IMG/VR virus record: IMGVR_UViG_3300032265_002238
Location: 1 to 34,105 of that record
DNA length: 34,105 bases
Origin: a virus
Direction: 5' to 3' (one strand)
Part shown: piece by piece, positions 1-6,281 of the stretch
Layout: each line of letters begins with the position of its first letter
How positions within the stretch are numbered: the stretch's first letter is position 1
Program-made: the position numbers and the translations under genes
Notes under the pieces: model-generated
Told to the model about the DNA's origin: nothing
Seen by the model: only the letters and a program-made list of their open reading frames with translations
Databases searched by the model: none

Positions 1-2
1 GC

Positions 3-302
3 AAGACCATCATCGGCGTTCTCGTAGGCTCAAACAACGAGCGTTCCTACAAGAACTTCGGTTTCATCACCGAAGGCGGTATCCGCAAGTGGGGTTCGTC
101 AACGGTCAGCGAGCGTGTCATCGCTTCGGCACAGTTCCTGCTCACGGGCAACATTGACGAGGCTCGTGGCGAGTTCTTTAACCAAGCGGATGCCAACGCT
201 ATGACGAGCAACACCTGCCTGTGCTGTCTAAAGACTTTGACCGTTCCTGCGAGCGTGTCTCGTGGACTTGGCCCTGTGTGTGCCAAGCAGATGGGGCTGT
301 AA
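3..302 (+). CDS. C-terminal part of a DUF6011-like Cys-rich phage protein (5' end outside window)
   Basis: The reading frame is open from the left edge and stops with TAA at 300-302, so only the last 99 residues are seen. The C-terminus reads NTCLCCLKTL, then TVPASVSRGLGPVCAKQMGL. This matches the pattern of the small DUF6011 zinc-binding module common in actinophages (C-x2-C-x-x-L-T, then S-x-x-x-G-x-G-P-x-C). The upstream part (GVLVGSNNERSYKNFGFITE) looks like a folded domain I cannot name; in other phages DUF6011 modules are often appended to replication or helicase-like proteins. A strong terminator follows at 323-366, so this is the last gene of its transcription unit. The DUF6011 call is fairly confident; the function of the whole protein is unknown. 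Confidence 0.7.
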   Translation, partial: KTIIGVLVGSNNERSYKNFGFITEGGIRKWGSSTVSERVIASAQFLLTGNIDEARGEFFNQADANAMTSNTCLCCLKTLTVPASVSRGLGPVCAKQMGL

Positions 303-322
303 GACCAGCACCTTATCGCATC

Positions 323-366
323 AGCCCCTGATAGAGCGTTCCCCCCTCGCCCTGTCAGGGGCTTTT
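323..366 (+). terminator. Rho-independent terminator after the first gene
   Basis: The arms GCCCCTGATAG (323-333) and CTGTCAGGGGC (352-362) form an 11-bp stem with one G-U pair and an 18-nt loop, followed directly by TTTT. Smaller alternative stems exist inside it. It separates the upstream gene from the promoter at 382-410. Confidence 0.8.
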
Positions 367-381
367 GCGTTGCCCATTGAC

Positions 382-410
382 TTGCCATCGGCATCACCAC
401 GCACTAGAAT
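382..410 (+). promoter_or_regulatory. Sigma70-type promoter for the 463-1645 genes
   Basis: TTGCCA (382-387), a 17-nt spacer and TAGAAT (405-410) lie just after the terminator and about 50 nt before the ATG at 463. The nine bases TTGCCATCG are the same as in the promoter at 19269-19297, which supports both calls. Confidence 0.65.
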
Positions 411-462
411 AAAGCCCCTACACCACCCTTTAGCGTTGCTCGTAAGCACGGAAAGATGACCA

Positions 463-810
463 ATGAACCAACACGAGATACAGCAAGCCATTGAAGCCGA
501 ACTAGAGCGTATGGAAGGTCTAGTAGATGCCCTTCAGCAAGCAGGCATTGACCAGAGCCGAGCCGAGGTTGACTACAAGGTGAACTTCGCCAAAGAGCGA
601 CTTCGGGCGAGGGTCGCTGGCAATGTGGATGGCGTGAAGGTCACGCAAGACCACGCTGATGACCTTGCCACCGTTGCCACCGAGAGTGACTTCCACGCCC
701 GTTTGCTGACCAGCAACAACCTGATGACCCTGAAGGAAGCCCTACACGCTTCTAAGACCCATCTAGAGGCTCTACGCACCCTCGCCGCATCGTATCGAGT
801 GACCCCGTAA
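463..810 (+). CDS. Small helical phage protein of unknown function
   Basis: 115 residues, almost wholly predicted alpha-helical. It starts with an acidic amphipathic helix (EIQQAIEAELERMEGLVDAL) and ends in a second helical hairpin (LKEALHASKTHLEALRTLAA). The ATG at 463 follows GGAAAGATG and is the first good start after the promoter at 382-410. No catalytic motif, Cys cluster or membrane segment is visible. It lies in the same small operon as ssb, so a role in DNA metabolism is plausible from context only. I recognise the general type (short coiled phage proteins near replication genes) but no named family. Confidence 0.75.
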   Translation: MNQHEIQQAIEAELERMEGLVDALQQAGIDQSRAEVDYKVNFAKERLRARVAGNVDGVKVTQDHADDLATVATESDFHARLLTSNNLMTLKEALHASKTHLEALRTLAASYRVTP

Positions 811-867
811 GCATCATCACCACCCTTACTCACCCCTAGTTATCCGAGTGAGTTTTGGAAGTCGGTG

Positions 868-873
868 TAGTGT
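868..873 (+). promoter_or_regulatory. Possible -10 (TAGTGT) preceded by the AGTTTTGGAA element
   Basis: TAGTGT follows AGTTTTGGAA (851-860) at 7 nt. The same pairing of this element with a TAGCAT-type hexamer occurs before 4174 and, in a weaker form, before 8568 and 12074. It would start RNA about 25-30 nt before the ATG at 905. There is no clear -35. Confidence 0.35.
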
Positions 874-904
874 GAGTTCCAAGAAGGCACTTGGGATATC
901 ACCT

Positions 905-1165
905 ATGAACAACTCACCAATGACTAGTGATGAGATGAAACTCATCGCACTAGAGGAAGGGATGAAGTCTGCCATCTTGCTTGACCAACTACGCCTGCAA
1001 ATGTTGCACACAGCCGTAGAGTGGATTTGTGACTTGTCAGACCTCACGGTGACTGAAGTAAGGCGTGAACTTGCCTACCAAAAGAGTGGACGAGTAGCGA
1101 GCAACCTTGCTACAATAAATGCTGTTCGTCACCTCATCAAAGGGGCCGAACAACCCAAACCATAA
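905..1165 (+). CDS. Small helical protein upstream of ssb, unknown function
   Basis: 86 residues from the ATG at 905. A longer frame opens at GTG 848, but its first 19 residues are low in coding character and cover the putative promoter, so I prefer 905; ATG 920 is another option. The protein is helical: an acidic start (TSDEMKLIALEEGMKSAILLDQLRLQMLH), then a segment that could be a small helix-turn-helix (SDLTVTEVRRELAYQ, then ASNLATINAVRHLIKG). It sits 36 nt before ssb and probably shares its transcript. Function unknown; a small DNA- or protein-binding partner is possible but not shown. Confidence 0.65.
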   Translation: MNNSPMTSDEMKLIALEEGMKSAILLDQLRLQMLHTAVEWICDLSDLTVTEVRRELAYQKSGRVASNLATINAVRHLIKGAEQPKP

Positions 1166-1201
1166 GTCCTCATAAGGGCTTCCAAACAGAAAGACATCAT
1201 A

Positions 1202-1645
1202 ATGTCAGCAAGTATCACCGTAGTAGGCAGTATCGGCAAAGACCCCGAAATCAAGTTTTTTGATAGCGGTACGGCGTTTGTCAACTTCAGCGTTGCAGTT
1301 AGTTCCCGTAAGAAGGATGAGAAAGGCAACTGGGTTGACGGAGACACCTCGTGGTTTGACTGCACCGTTTTTGATGTGCAGGCAGAGAACTTTGCCAACT
1401 CCGTTCAGAAGGGTAGCCGTGTCGTGGTGACCGGAACGCAGACCCAGCGCAAGTACACCGATAAGGATGGCGTTGAGCGCACCGCTTACAACATCCGTGT
1501 GGATGAGGTCGGTGTGTCGCTGAAGTGGGCAACAGCAGAGGTCACTCGCAACCCCAAGAAGGATGGCGCAAGCGATGAAACGCCTCGTGCCGCTTCACAC
1601 AGAAAGTCCGAGGACACCTCGTTCTTTAGCGATGAACCCTTTTAA
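1202..1645 (+). CDS. ssb: Single-stranded DNA-binding protein
   Basis: 147 residues. The N-terminal OB fold begins SITVVGSIGKDPEIKF and continues with TAFVNFSVAVSSRKKDEKG, WFDCTVFDVQAENFANSVQKG and SRVVVTGTQTQRKYTDKDG, the typical SSB order of beta strands with aromatic ssDNA-contact positions. A flexible linker follows, and the protein ends in the acidic SSB tip SDEPF, which in this family recruits replication and repair proteins. The length is normal for a phage SSB (110-180). It coats ssDNA during phage replication and recombination. A hairpin at 1692-1724 lies downstream. This is a confident assignment. Confidence 0.95.
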   Translation: MSASITVVGSIGKDPEIKFFDSGTAFVNFSVAVSSRKKDEKGNWVDGDTSWFDCTVFDVQAENFANSVQKGSRVVVTGTQTQRKYTDKDGVERTAYNIRVDEVGVSLKWATAEVTRNPKKDGASDETPRAASHRKSEDTSFFSDEPF

Positions 1646-1691
1646 TCAAGGGTCGGTGCTGAACCCGTAAGGGTCGGCAACCAAGCCGTGT

Positions 1692-1724
1692 CGGGGTTGG
1701 GGTGCTATCTACTACCTAACCCCG
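1692..1724 (+). terminator. GC-rich hairpin downstream of ssb (probable terminator)
   Basis: Arms 1692-1701 (CGGGGTTGGG) and 1715-1724 (CCTAACCCCG) pair over 10 bp with one G-U and a 13-nt loop. No strong U-tract follows. A second small hairpin, AGTGGG/CCCACT (1750-1765, TATT loop), lies before the next gene. The 151-nt gap holds no gene I can support. Confidence 0.5.
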
Positions 1725-1783
1725 GCAACGGCGTTTCACCACAACATCTAGTGGGTATTCCCACTCGTCATAACTAAATGTTG

Positions 1784-1789
1784 TATTAT
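1784..1789 (+). promoter_or_regulatory. -10 hexamer of a leaderless promoter
   Basis: TATTAT ends 7 nt before the GTG at 1797, and the intervening bases are C plus six T. No Shine-Dalgarno is possible there, so transcription probably starts at or next to the start codon. No clear -35 is seen. Confidence 0.5.
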
Positions 1790-1796
1790 CTTTTTT

Positions 1797-1997
1797 GTGG
1801 AACTTCCAAATCCGGGACCTGACGAGTTTGATAGTGAAATCAAAGGCATTACTGACCCCTTCATTGGCGAAGGGCATCTCGTCATAGCCTTCACGGAACT
1901 AAACGCAAGTTTCCACGCACTTATTGAAGCCGGTTTCACCGAAAACCAAGCCCTGAAGTTCCTTGCCTTCTGTTCCATCTTTGAGGGCGATTACTAA
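1797..1997 (+). CDS. Small acidic actinophage protein, unknown function
   Basis: 66 residues from GTG 1797, which is preceded by TATTAT at 7 nt and has no SD (leaderless-type start). The N-terminal third is acidic and Pro-rich (ELPNPGPDEFD). The rest is one helix-rich segment, FHALIEAGFTENQALKFLAF, a pattern (AGFT-x-x-x-A-L-K) that recurs in short actinophage proteins next to structural genes. The stop overlaps the ATG of the WhiB-like gene (TAATG), so the two are translationally coupled. No molecular function can be assigned. Confidence 0.75.
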   Translation: MELPNPGPDEFDSEIKGITDPFIGEGHLVIAFTELNASFHALIEAGFTENQALKFLAFCSIFEGDY

Positions 1998-2389
1998 TGG
2001 TCTATGTCAACCCAAACTTTAACGGAAGCAACGACTACTTCCTGCCTGATGATGTAGTCCTCATTGACCATCACCTCGCTCTTGCAATGATGCCGCCAGC
2101 GTGGGCTGTCGAGGGGGCGTGTAGGGCGCCGAAGGCCGAAAACTTGCCGAAGTTTTTCCCCGAAAGCACAAAGCACGGTGGAAATCACCTAAAGCCAGCC
2201 CGTGAGTTGTGCTTGTCTTGCCCCGTTCGCTATGAGTGCCTCGAATACGGCATTGACGAGCCGTGGGGCGTTTGGGGCGGCCACTCGCCAAGCCAACGCC
2301 GCCGTATCAGTTCGCTAGTGAAAAATGGTAGTAGCCTATTGGAAGCAAGCCAAGCCATTGACGCACGGAGTAGGGATGCCAGAGGATAA
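1997..2389 (+). CDS. WhiB-like iron-sulfur transcription regulator
   Basis: 130 residues with the complete WhiB signature: C42, C72, C75 and C81 (C-x29-C-x2-C-x5-C) to hold a 4Fe-4S cluster, then the turn motif G91-V-W-G-G95 and a basic region (SQRRRISSLVKNG) for DNA contact. In this family the cluster-loaded form works with the primary sigma factor, and phage versions such as WhiB of mycobacteriophage TM4 can act dominantly over host WhiB proteins. The family is essentially restricted to Actinobacteria and their phages, so it is the best host clue in the window. It is joined to its upstream neighbour by TAATG and overlaps the portal gene by 14 nt, which puts a regulator inside a structural operon. 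An extra 40-residue N-terminus precedes the first Cys. Confidence 0.93.
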   Translation: MVYVNPNFNGSNDYFLPDDVVLIDHHLALAMMPPAWAVEGACRAPKAENLPKFFPESTKHGGNHLKPARELCLSCPVRYECLEYGIDEPWGVWGGHSPSQRRRISSLVKNGSSLLEASQAIDARSRDARG

Positions 2390-4004
2390 AGAACCTTTAC
2401 CACAGGTAGACAACTTCACCGAACTTGGTGCTACGGGTCTTTGGCGCACGGGCGGTTTCGTCATTGACGATATCCTGCCCCAACTTCGAGGTAAGCAAGC
2501 ACAAATCGCTTACCGTGATATGGCTGAAAACGACCCGATTATCGGCTCTATCCTTTTCGCCATTGAGCGAGTAATCCTTCAAGTGGACTGGCGCGTTGAC
2601 CCCTACGACGACCTCGTTGAGGGAACACCACCAACCGATGCAGATGTGGCCGCCGCCGCGTTTGTCCAAGAGTGCATTGACGATATGAGCCACAGTTGGC
2701 ACGAGTTGATGATAGCCATCTGCTCGTTCCTGACCTATGGTTGGTCATTCTTTGAGATAGTTTACAAACAGCGCAAGGGGCCTGACCAGAAAGACCCTTC
2801 CAAGCGTTCCAAGTTCAGCGACAACAAAATCGGTTGGCGCAAAATCGTACTTCGAGCGCAAGACAGCCTTTGGCAATGGCAGTTTGACGAAGGCGGCGGT
2901 ATTCAGGCGATGGTTCAGCGTGACCCCACTACGGGTCGGCTTAATGTCATTCCCATTGAGAAGGCTTTACTTTTCAGAACAACGGCTGCACGAGGCAACC
3001 CCGAAGGCCGTTCCATTTTGCGTTCAGCATTTAAGGCTTGGTACTACAAGCGCCGTATCGAGGAGTTTGAGGCTGTCGGTGTTGAGCGTGACCTCGCCGG
3101 TTTGCCTGTTGGCTATGTGCCTGCCGAGTGGATGTCGGCTTCGGCAACCCCTGCTGAAAAAGCATCTTTCTACGCAATGGAACGCATTGTTCGTGGTGTA
3201 AAGCGCAACGAAAACGAAGGCATCATCCTGCCAATGATGTTTGATGAAAACGGCAAGCAGATGGTGGACTTTAAGTTGCTGAACAGCGGCGGTAGCCGAC
3301 AGTTCCAAACTGGTGCCATTATTGACCGCTACAACAACCAAATCGCAATGACCTGCCTTGCTGACTTCATTATGTTGGGCCACGAGAGCGTTGGCTCGTT
3401 TGCACTTGGTGCTTCCAAAGTGGACTTGTTTATGGCTTCAGTGGAAAGTTGGGTGCGGCTCATTGCCGAAACCTTTAACAGCCACGCCATCCCACGCCTC
3501 ATTGCTCTGAACGGTTTGGACACCTCTCGATGCCCAAGTCTCACTTACGGTCAGGTGAACGCTATTGACCTCAACGAGTTGGGTGGCTACATCTCCAACC
3601 TCACGACAGCACAGTTGCTCACGCCAGACAACAACCTAGAGGAATACCTGCGAGAAATCGCTGGCTTGCCGGGCTTCCGACCTGAACCGAACGGTATGAC
3701 AGACAACAAGCGTTATGGTGGAAACCAAATCCAGCCAGAGCAACCAATGACCCAAGACGGAAAGCCGTTTGTGGGCGTTTCAGCAGAAAACGCAGGCACG
3801 AAGGCATCGGTCAACGGCAACACTCGCACCCCCATCCCCAAGACCCCACAAGGTGGCCCCGCCGACCAAAGTGGCGGTAGTGGAAACCAGAGCGACATCA
3901 CTTCGGCTGGCTACACGGGCGAAGCACCGCCTTCCGCAAAGGGGCCGACCAAAAACACCACAGGTCAGAACGGCCCGTTGACAAATAATCAAGGGCCAAC
4001 ATAG
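2376..4004 (+). CDS. Phage portal protein (DUF935/Mu gp29-like)
   Basis: 542 residues from ATG 2376, chosen over the upstream in-frame ATG 2325 because GGAG lies 7 nt before it and the 2325 start would run deep into whiB. Portal hallmarks are NDPIIGSILFAIERVI near the N-terminus, then KALLFRTTAARGNPEGRSIL and RSAFKAWYYKRRIEEF, followed by VERDLAGLPVGYVP; this stem/clip region is typical of the DUF935-type portals. Twelve copies would form the ring at the capsid vertex through which DNA enters. The last 90 residues are rich in Gly, Asn, Gln, Pro and Thr and look disordered. It lies upstream of the head protease, as is usual. No terminase gene is visible before it, so the terminase must be encoded elsewhere. 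Confidence 0.9.
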   Translation: MPEDKEPLPQVDNFTELGATGLWRTGGFVIDDILPQLRGKQAQIAYRDMAENDPIIGSILFAIERVILQVDWRVDPYDDLVEGTPPTDADVAAAAFVQECIDDMSHSWHELMIAICSFLTYGWSFFEIVYKQRKGPDQKDPSKRSKFSDNKIGWRKIVLRAQDSLWQWQFDEGGGIQAMVQRDPTTGRLNVIPIEKALLFRTTAARGNPEGRSILRSAFKAWYYKRRIEEFEAVGVERDLAGLPVGYVPAEWMSASATPAEKASFYAMERIVRGVKRNENEGIILPMMFDENGKQMVDFKLLNSGGSRQFQTGAIIDRYNNQIAMTCLADFIMLGHESVGSFALGASKVDLFMASVESWVRLIAETFNSHAIPRLIALNGLDTSRCPSLTYGQVNAIDLNELGGYISNLTTAQLLTPDNNLEEYLREIAGLPGFRPEPNGMTDNKRYGGNQIQPEQPMTQDGKPFVGVSAENAGTKASVNGNTRTPIPKTPQGGPADQSGGSGNQSDITSAGYTGEAPPSAKGPTKNTTGQNGPLTNNQGPT

Positions 4005-4114
4005 TGACCATCCGCATCCGCAAGGTGAAAGCATCGAAGCGAAAGGGCCGACCCGTGTTTAAGTCCAGCACGGGTGCGCCCGTTTCGTCACCCCCTCGCC
4101 CACAAGCCAAATAA
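4004..4114 (+). CDS. Very small basic protein (36 aa)
   Basis: GTG 4004 overlaps the portal stop (TAGTG) and the frame ends at TAA 4112-4114. The product is strongly basic at the N-terminus (IRIRKVKASKRKGRPVFKSS) and Pro-rich at the C-terminus. The coupled start and the even codon use favour a real gene, but 36 residues is short and I know no family. A nucleic-acid or portal-associated peptide is possible. It could also be non-functional read-on after the portal. Confidence 0.45.
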   Translation: MTIRIRKVKASKRKGRPVFKSSTGAPVSSPPRPQAK

Positions 4115-4122
4115 CTAAACGC

Positions 4123-4147
4123 AGTTTTGGAAAGCGTGGGGTAGCAT
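4123..4147 (+). promoter_or_regulatory. Promoter with AGTTTTGGAAA element and TAGCAT -10
   Basis: AGTTTTGGAAA (4123-4133) is followed after 8 nt by TAGCAT (4142-4147), 26 nt before the ATG at 4174. There is no -35 hexamer at the usual place, so the AGTTTTGGAAA element may replace it or bind a regulator. Related arrangements are at 851-873, 8514-8535 and 12024-12045. Confidence 0.45.
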
Positions 4148-4173
4148 AAATGTCAAAGCGTGAGGGGAACTAA

Positions 4174-5943
4174 ATGGAACAGATGAACATCATCTCTGCT
4201 GTCACCGACATCTCACTTGGTGATGCCGTGATGAACAAGTCATTGACCAGCGATGTGCGTGAAACCGCTGCCGAACTGTTGCAGAAGGGTTTCACCACCG
4301 CCGACTTGCTCGCCATCTCTGACGAGGAAGGCAACACTTCCCTCGTTGTCGTTCCCAACCAGCCCACCAAGAAGTCGTGGAACCCCTTTCGCCGTAGTGA
4401 AAACCTTTCGCCCGATGCCGAACGCCGTTTGATTTCTCGCAACATTGCTAAGGGTTTGGCAGACGAAGCCCACCCGTTCACCAAGAGCGTGAACGACTTC
4501 GGCGGCGTTCGCCCCTGCACCATCTGCGGCTCGACTTTGGAAAAGGCCGAGTGCGCCCCCCTTGACAAGGCGGTTGGCTTCCCCTTCACCTTCGCTATGT
4601 CTCCCGTTGCCCCTGATGAGCCAGAGGATGACAGTTCCGAGGACAGCACGACTGACGGTGCGGTGCAGGTGAAGTTAGACCCCGCAACTGTCGCTGCCAT
4701 CTTGCAGGCGGTTCAGGCTTCCAATGCTGATGATGACAGTTCCTCGTCATCCAGCGATGACAGCAGTTCGTCAAGTTCCTCGTCATCCTCTGATGACAGC
4801 AGTTCATCCTCCTCATCAAGTTCGAGCAGCAGTTCCTCATCAAGTTCGTCATCGTCATCCAGCAGCAGTTCCTCGTCATCCTCGTCTAGTGAAATGGATG
4901 ACGAGAGTTCGTCAAGCAGCAGTTCGAGCAGCAGTTCGTCTGCTGATGACACGGGCATCTTGGGCGAGAACTGGCAGGATGGACTTGACCCGTGGCAAAT
5001 CCAACTTGCTGAAAGCCTTGACCAGATGGTTGAGGGTATGGGTCGTATTCCGACCACCGATGCCGCTTACACGGATGTTTCACCATTTGCCGGCCAGAAC
5101 TGTGGCACTTGCATTGCTTCGGGCGATAACGGTTGCGACTGGGTTGCCATTTCCTGCACCCCTGAAGGCTGGTGCAAGTTTAATGTGACCCCCGTTCTCA
5201 TTCGTGCCGCTGGTGAAAACGAGCAGTATTACAAGTCTCGCAAGGCACCTGTCGAGCCGATGGATGACAACAGCGAGGACAGTTCCGAGTTGGCTGACGG
5301 TGAAATCCAAAAGGATGGCGAAGGCGCACCTGCTGCACCGGCACCGGCAAACTCTGGCCCGACTGTCGAAACCGTTCACCACGATGCCATTATGGGTTCG
5401 GTGGGCGTTCTGCCGAAGTTTGTTCCCGTTGACCTTGACATTATTGAGGATGAGGAACCCGAAGTTTTGGTTGCCGCCAAGTTTGCCGATGGTGAAATCC
5501 CCGGAACTATCCAAAAGAACGCCGAACAGCGATACACGCTCGGCCCTTGGTATGTTCCAAACCAGAAAGATGCTCACGGCGAGTGGACTGACCCAGAGGA
5601 ACTTCAGAAGGCTCTGTGGGGTTATGTCGAGAACGGTGACCGTGACATCCGACTTCAGCACAATGTGAACATCGTGGCTGGCAAGTGGGTCGAAGCAATG
5701 ATGTGGCCCCACGCAGTCGAAGTTCCGATGCTGAAGGCAGACACGAACGAAATCGTCAAGACCACTTTCCCTGCTGGAACTGCCTTCCTCGGCGTTCAGT
5801 GGGAACCGTGGGCGTGGGAACTCGTCAAGAAGGGCGAAATCCGAGGTTTCAGCATCGGCGGCACAGGCTCACCCATTGAGGTTGATTTGCCCACCGAGTT
5901 TGATGACCCCAACCACTTCCCCCTGCTCGGCGGTGAAAAGTAA
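4174..5943 (+). CDS. XkdF-like putative prohead protease with a long Ser/Asp tract and Cys cluster
   Basis: 589 residues. The C-terminal part (about 452-577) matches the XkdF-type putative phage serine protease pattern: YTLGPWYVPNQKDAHGEWT, then LQHNVNIVAGKWVEAM, then an FPAGTAFLGVQWEPWAWELV-like stretch and KKGEIRGFSIGG, the strongest family signature. Residues 186-259 are almost pure Ser with short Asp and Glu interruptions. Its Ser codons are mixed (TCC, TCG, TCA, AGT, AGC), so it is maintained as protein and is not a recent microsatellite. Residues 310-334 hold five Cys (310, 313, 321, 328, 334) in a pattern resembling high-potential iron-sulfur or zinc modules (C-x2-C ... GWC). In XkdF-type heads the protease trims head proteins during maturation. 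It has its own promoter (4123-4147) and SD (GAGGGG) and is coupled to the next gene by TAATG. The catalytic residues cannot be fixed by eye. Confidence 0.8.
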   Translation: MEQMNIISAVTDISLGDAVMNKSLTSDVRETAAELLQKGFTTADLLAISDEEGNTSLVVVPNQPTKKSWNPFRRSENLSPDAERRLISRNIAKGLADEAHPFTKSVNDFGGVRPCTICGSTLEKAECAPLDKAVGFPFTFAMSPVAPDEPEDDSSEDSTTDGAVQVKLDPATVAAILQAVQASNADDDSSSSSSDDSSSSSSSSSSDDSSSSSSSSSSSSSSSSSSSSSSSSSSSSSSSEMDDESSSSSSSSSSSSADDTGILGENWQDGLDPWQIQLAESLDQMVEGMGRIPTTDAAYTDVSPFAGQNCGTCIASGDNGCDWVAISCTPEGWCKFNVTPVLIRAAGENEQYYKSRKAPVEPMDDNSEDSSELADGEIQKDGEGAPAAPAPANSGPTVETVHHDAIMGSVGVLPKFVPVDLDIIEDEEPEVLVAAKFADGEIPGTIQKNAEQRYTLGPWYVPNQKDAHGEWTDPEELQKALWGYVENGDRDIRLQHNVNIVAGKWVEAMMWPHAVEVPMLKADTNEIVKTTFPAGTAFLGVQWEPWAWELVKKGEIRGFSIGGTGSPIEVDLPTEFDDPNHFPLLGGEK

Positions 5944-6230
5944 TGGCTTCTCACATCTCAAACAACATCTCGCAGGTCAATGGACTTAACGGTTCAGTTG
6001 CTCTCACGGGTGGTGCATCAGCACTCGTTCGCCCCGCAAACGCAGGTCGCTTGCAAGTATGGTTGACGAACACGGGTAGTGCCACCGTTTACATCAACCT
6101 CGGAAGTGCTGCTGTTTCAGGAACGGGCATCCCCCTTGTTGCCAACGCATCCGTAAACTTCACCACCTTCTCCGGTGCGATTTACGCCATCTCTGCATCT
6201 AACGGTTCTGTCGCTTACACCGAGGTTTAG
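5943..6230 (+). CDS. Small beta-rich structural-type protein
   Basis: 95 residues, coupled to the protease by TAATG. The sequence is rich in Ser, Asn, Gly, Ala and Val and is predicted all-beta: RLQVWLTNTGSATVYINLG, then GIPLVANASVNFTTF and AIYAISASNGSVAYTEV. This layout (NTG ... VYINLG ... L-x-A-x-x-x-x-F ... G-A-I-Y-A-I) recurs in short phage proteins encoded next to head genes and in decoration or fibre-tip domains. It contains no Cys and no catalytic motif. A surface or head-accessory role is inferred from position and composition. Confidence 0.75.
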   Translation: MASHISNNISQVNGLNGSVALTGGASALVRPANAGRLQVWLTNTGSATVYINLGSAAVSGTGIPLVANASVNFTTFSGAIYAISASNGSVAYTEV

Positions 6231-6233
6231 GCA

Positions 6234-6281
6234 ATGAGTGACCCGACCTTTGTTATTGGCAGTTTTCCGAAAGGCTTCTAA
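6234..6281 (+). CDS. Possible 15-aa leader peptide coupled to the next gene
   Basis: ATG 6234, 15 codons, stop TAA overlapping the ATG of the next gene (TAATG at 6279-6283). It fills exactly the gap between two genes, and its last codons contain GAAAGG, which also serves as SD for 6281. It may only serve to couple translation. It is too short for coding statistics, so low confidence. Confidence 0.25.
   Translation: MSDPTFVIGSFPKGF

Noticed and set aside
848-904. GTG 848 as the start of the gene before ssb
   Set aside because: The added residues look non-coding and the region contains the boundary element and a possible -10.
2325-2375. Longer N-terminus for the portal protein from ATG 2325
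   Set aside because: It would overlap whiB by 65 nt. ATG 2376 has GGAG at a good distance and begins where the portal-like sequence starts.
4726-4950. Microsatellite or assembly artefact for the Ser tract
   Set aside because: Ser codons are varied and the frame is kept, so it reads as a selected protein tract. Read-level checking is still the decisive test.
4713-5057. Minus-strand Leu/Asp/Glu-rich open frame in the protease gene
   Set aside because: It is only the complement of the Ser/Asp tract; there is no start signal and no family.
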